NCBI RefSeq assembly: GCF_024437735.1
Contig: NZ_JANFQO010000030.1
Span: 1 to 53,214, forward strand
Length of the DNA stretch: 53,214 nucleotides
From: Tahibacter harae
Lineage (GTDB): Bacteria > Pseudomonadota > Gammaproteobacteria > Xanthomonadales > Rhodanobacteraceae
Direction: 5' to 3'
The notes beneath the pieces are model-generated. The model did no database searches. It was given only the letters and a program-made list of their open reading frames with translations, and was not told the origin of the DNA. This document shows, piece after piece, positions 50,885 to 53,214 of this stretch. A program made the position numbers and the translations under genes. Each line of letters begins with the position of its first letter. Within the stretch, counting starts at the first letter, position 1.

Positions 50885-51712
50885 ATGCAGCCGCTCGGCC
50901 TTGGCGGAACTGGCGATCAGCAGATTCATCACCGCTTCGGCATCCTCGGCCTGCGGCGCCAGGGCGAGATAGCGCCTGAAGTCGTCCCGCGCGGCGCGGT
51001 GATGCTCCAGCTTCAGGTACAGATTGCCGCGCTCGCGGAATTCGGCCACGGCGAACGGATCCAGCGTCACGATACGGTCGGTGCAGCGCAGTGCCTTGTC
51101 CCAGGCTTCATTCTGCACATAGCCCAGGCGCAGGTTGCGCAGCATGCGGGTGACGATGGCGCGGTGGCTGGCCGGTTCGAGCAGGGTGGCCAGGCGCTGG
51201 TCGTCGATCTCCCGCGCCGACAGCTCGCTGCGGGCACGGCGGCGCAGTTCCGGCAGATCCAGGGTGCGGCCGCGGTGGAACGGGTCCAGCACTACGATGC
51301 CGCCTTCCAGCGGCATGCGTACCAGAAAATGGCCGGGGAAGGACACGCCTTCCAGTGGCAGGCTCAGCCGTTGCGCGAGCGTGATCTGCACTATGGCCAG
51401 CGAGATCGGGTTGCCCAGGCGCCGGTCCAGCACCTCGTTCAGGTAGCTGTTGCGCGGATCGAAATAGTCGTGCTCGTCACCAGCGAAACCCAATTCCTCG
51501 AACAGGAAGCTGTTGAGGCGGCTCAGGCGCTGCGTTTCGTCGGCGTCTTCCGGCAACTGTTGCGTCAGGCGGCGGGCGTAGTCGTCTACGCGGTGTTCGT
51601 AGTCGCCGCAGGCCAGGCCCGGATATTCGTCCTTGGCTACCAGCAAGGCGGCGGAAAGCAGGGAAATGTCGTGGTCGGCGGCGTGTTGCAGGCTTAGCCA
51701 GGGATCGTTCAT
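50885..51712 (-). CDS. SirB1-like protein with transglutaminase-like fold and TPR tail
   Basis: Predicted 275 aa from ATG 51712, with GGAGG six bases upstream. The N-terminal half (LNSFLFEELGFAGDEHDYFD, RNSYLNEVLDRRLGNPISLAIV) and LSLPLEGVSFPGHFLVR match the SirB1 transglutaminase-like domain; the C-terminal helices (YVQNEAWDKALRCTDRIV..., FRERGNLYLKLEHHRAARDDF) are TPR-like. Cytoplasmic; function unclear. Confidence 0.85.
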
Positions 51713-51868
51713 GCGATTCCTCCTGCTGCTGTGGGCATGTTACCCCATGGCGCCGAGTGTGCAGGAACACCTGTCACGATTGCGCCATTTCCGGGACAGC
51801 AGTGCGGCATCTGCGGATGCGTCAATGGCGCTGCATCCGGGCCGGATGCCAGCTTCAAGAGTCACGCC

Positions 51869-52117
51869 ATGAAACAGTTCGTACCGCTGAGCGACGACGA
51901 GCTTTACGCCATGCTGGCCGCATCGATGCCGCTGGTGCCTTATCAGACAGGGTTGCCCTGCCATCACGCCCTGCGCGTTGCGGCCGCGCCTGCGGCGGCG
52001 GGCGCAAGCGAGGTTCAGCGGTGGAATTCCACCTTGTCGCCGGGCTTGAGGCCGAGCTTGTCGGCGGTGCCGGCGGCCAGTTCCAGCACATACATGGCCG
52101 GCGCGCTGCTGGGATAG
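51869..52117 (+). CDS. Small hypothetical protein, 3' end overlapping DUF192 gene
   Basis: Predicted 82 aa from ATG 51869 with AAGAG ~8 bases upstream. The first ~35 residues (MKQFVPLSDDELYAML...VPYQTGLPCHHAL) look like conserved protein; the rest runs antisense over the last 103 bases of the DUF192 gene. I recognise no family. If only the N-terminal part is conserved, the true gene may end earlier through a frameshift, or it may be chance. Confidence 0.4.
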   Translation: MKQFVPLSDDELYAMLAASMPLVPYQTGLPCHHALRVAAAPAAAGASEVQRWNSTLSPGLRPSLSAVPAASSSTYMAGALLG

Positions 52118-52452
52118 GACGGACAGGCCGGCGTCTTGCACGGCGGTACGTTGGTCTGGGCCGAGACCATCTGGAAGCTTTTGTCGAAATAGATGATGTC
52201 CAGCGAGATGAAGCAGTTCTTCATCCAGAACGCGCGCATGTCCTCGTCGCGGAAGATGAAGAACATGCCGCGGTCCGGCGCCAGGTGCTCACGGAACATC
52301 AGGCCGCGGGCCTGGGCGGCTTCGGTCTCTGCCAGCTCGACGTAGAACGTCTTGTCCTTGAGCACCACATAGGAAATCGCCTGCGCCTGCGCGCCGGAGA
52401 CAAAAACAAGCAGGCTCAGCGCGGCCAGCGACCGCAGTGCGCGACGGAACAT
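52015..52452 (-). CDS. Secreted DUF192-family protein
   Basis: Predicted 145 aa. A signal peptide (RRALRSLAALSLLVFVSGAQAQ) precedes a domain with ELAETEAAQARGLMFRE and FWMKNCFISLDIIYFD, the DUF192 core. Periplasmic; function unknown. The 3' end overlaps the opposing small ORF. Confidence 0.88.
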   Translation of the reverse strand: MFRRALRSLAALSLLVFVSGAQAQAISYVVLKDKTFYVELAETEAAQARGLMFREHLAPDRGMFFIFRDEDMRAFWMKNCFISLDIIYFDKSFQMVSAQTNVPPCKTPACPSYPSSAPAMYVLELAAGTADKLGLKPGDKVEFHR

Positions 52453-52495
52453 GGAGGATCCTTGCAGAAAAGCCTTGAAGACAGTGATGGGCGCT

Positions 52496-52825
52496 TCAGC
52501 GCGAACGCTGGTGCTGATCGATCAGTTTGGCCAGGGTGGAGAAGTGTTCCGGCGACATGTCGTAGAACTCCACACCGATGCGGCCGTTCACGATGTGCTG
52601 GATCAGCACATCGGCGACGAATTCCGGCTGGCCTGGCAGGCTGAGCACCACGTTCACGCGGCTGCCGGAATTCAGCGCCTGGCCTTCGACCTGTTCCAAC
52701 ATGGCGCCGTTGACGGAAAGATCCAGGATCTTGCCCGGGTTGCCGCGGCCGCTGGATTCAACGTAATAGATGCCGGAAGTGGCGTAGCGCGGTTCCTGGC
52801 GGCGGTCGTCGTAGAGTTCACCCAT
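52496..52825 (-). CDS. PilZ-domain c-di-GMP-binding protein
   Basis: Predicted 109 aa from ATG 52825. Both c-di-GMP motifs are present: RQEPR with R9 and R13 (RxxxR), and DLSVNG with D35, S37 and G40 ([D/N]xSxxG). A stand-alone single-domain PilZ protein. Co-oriented with the DUF192 gene, 43 bases upstream of it. The region after this gene's start, to the window end, holds no gene and carries the promoter modules below. Confidence 0.9.
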   Translation of the reverse strand: MGELYDDRRQEPRYATSGIYYVESSGRGNPGKILDLSVNGAMLEQVEGQALNSGSRVNVVLSLPGQPEFVADVLIQHIVNGRIGVEFYDMSPEHFSTLAKLIDQHQRSR

Positions 52826-52952
52826 GATTGCCCACCGTGCGCAAAAACATGGCCGGATCCTAGCACACGGTATCGAGGCGACTTTATGTGCCGTGCGCTG
52901 GGCGTGGCGGCTGCGGGTCTCCTGATGCAATGAAAATAATCGTCGCCCCTCT

Positions 52953-52981
52953 TCTCAATTTCGTCGGCGGCAAGTAAGATC
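52953..52981 (+). promoter_or_regulatory. Upstream promoter (module 1) directed out of the window
   Basis: TTCTCA (52953-52958) and TAAGAT (52976-52981) are 17 bases apart. Twelve bases after the start of the -10 comes CCCTTCGC (52988-52995), and 31 bases further ATCGGAAGATTC (53027-53038), a hairpin GAATC-GGAA-GATTC with a GNRA-type loop. Confidence 0.5.
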
Positions 52982-53101
52982 TATCCCCCTTCGCAGAGGC
53001 GAGCGCCTTTGGAGAAGTGGGGCGAATCGGAAGATTCGGAGCGGATTGGAGCGGTTTTGAGGGGTTGGGAAGCGGGTCTGGAAATAAATCGGACCGGCGG
53101 C

Positions 53102-53129
53102 TTGACGAAACGAAAAACCGATGTACGAT
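53102..53129 (+). promoter_or_regulatory. Downstream promoter (module 2) directed out of the window
   Basis: TTGACG (53102-53107) and TACGAT (53124-53129) are 16 bases apart, 5/6 and 4/6 consensus matches. CCCTTCGC (53136-53143) again lies 12 bases after the -10 start, and ATCGGAAGATTC (53172-53183) 28 bases later. The match to module 1 in order and spacing suggests a duplicated promoter-leader. The downstream gene is outside the window. Confidence 0.65.
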
Positions 53130-53214
53130 TCGCGCCCCTTCGCTGAGACGGACGTTGGAAGCGGAGGCTGGATCGGAAGATTCAGGCGGGTTGTGCGGAG
53201 GGTTGAGTGGGTTG

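Overview
The window is chromosomal DNA of a very GC-rich gammaproteobacterium. The mix of genes (a K+-independent H+-pumping pyrophosphatase with a PPi-type phosphofructokinase, an ECF sigma factor paired with a TPR Ser/Thr kinase, mpl, waaA beside tolC, rubredoxin/thiE/hemL) and the frequent GTG starts suggest Lysobacterales (Xanthomonadales), perhaps Rhodanobacteraceae such as Dokdonella. That placement is inference; no rRNA or tRNA is visible to fix it. Most of the window is housekeeping core, not a mobile island: I see no transposase, integrase, phage gene, CRISPR array or tRNA.

Layout. 1-6.2 kb: 3' end of a toxin-binding-domain protein, a persulfide-dioxygenase-like metallo-hydrolase, a secreted S1/P1 nuclease, pyruvate kinase, and three envelope proteins. 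6.3-9.7 kb: ECF sigma factor and a membrane Ser/Thr kinase with TPRs. 9.8-14.8 kb: sulfur assimilation, with cysG-cysK divergent from cysB, which has a possible coupled leader ORF. 15.0-18.7 kb: a beta-trefoil-like protein, three overlapping small envelope genes and a convergent multi-span membrane protein, all without known function. 19.1-25.5 kb: TerC-family protein, DUF885 peptidase-like lipoprotein, waaA, tolC and a Pcm-like methyltransferase. 25.6-31.2 kb: RND efflux pump, adaptor and divergent TetR regulator with a palindromic operator. 31.2-33.3 kb: TPP riboswitch and thiC. 33.4-36.1 kb: a secreted beta-helix protein and a DUF2333 protein. 36.2-42 kb: pyrophosphate/adenylate group (ppa, hppA, pfp, adk). 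42-46 kb: membrane protein, mpl, LON-domain protein, SDR and glyoxalase I. 46.1-50.9 kb: trans-sulfuration enzyme, argD-like aminotransferase, hemL, thiE and rubredoxin. 50.9-52.8 kb: SirB1-like, DUF192 and PilZ proteins. The last ~250 bases hold two promoter-leader modules pointing out of the window, probably to a strongly expressed (perhaps stable-RNA) operon.

Links. cysG, cysK and cysB form one cysteine-synthesis locus. ppa, hppA and pfp together point to pyrophosphate as an energy currency, with adk beside them. The RND pump and adaptor lack their own outer-membrane factor, and tolC lies downstream on the same strand. Points most worth a second look: the cysB leader ORF, an upstream helix that could block the TPP aptamer, the uncharacterised 15.0-18.7 kb locus, the duplicated promoter-leaders at the right edge, and a three-copy inverted GATTCGGGATTCG intergenic repeat.
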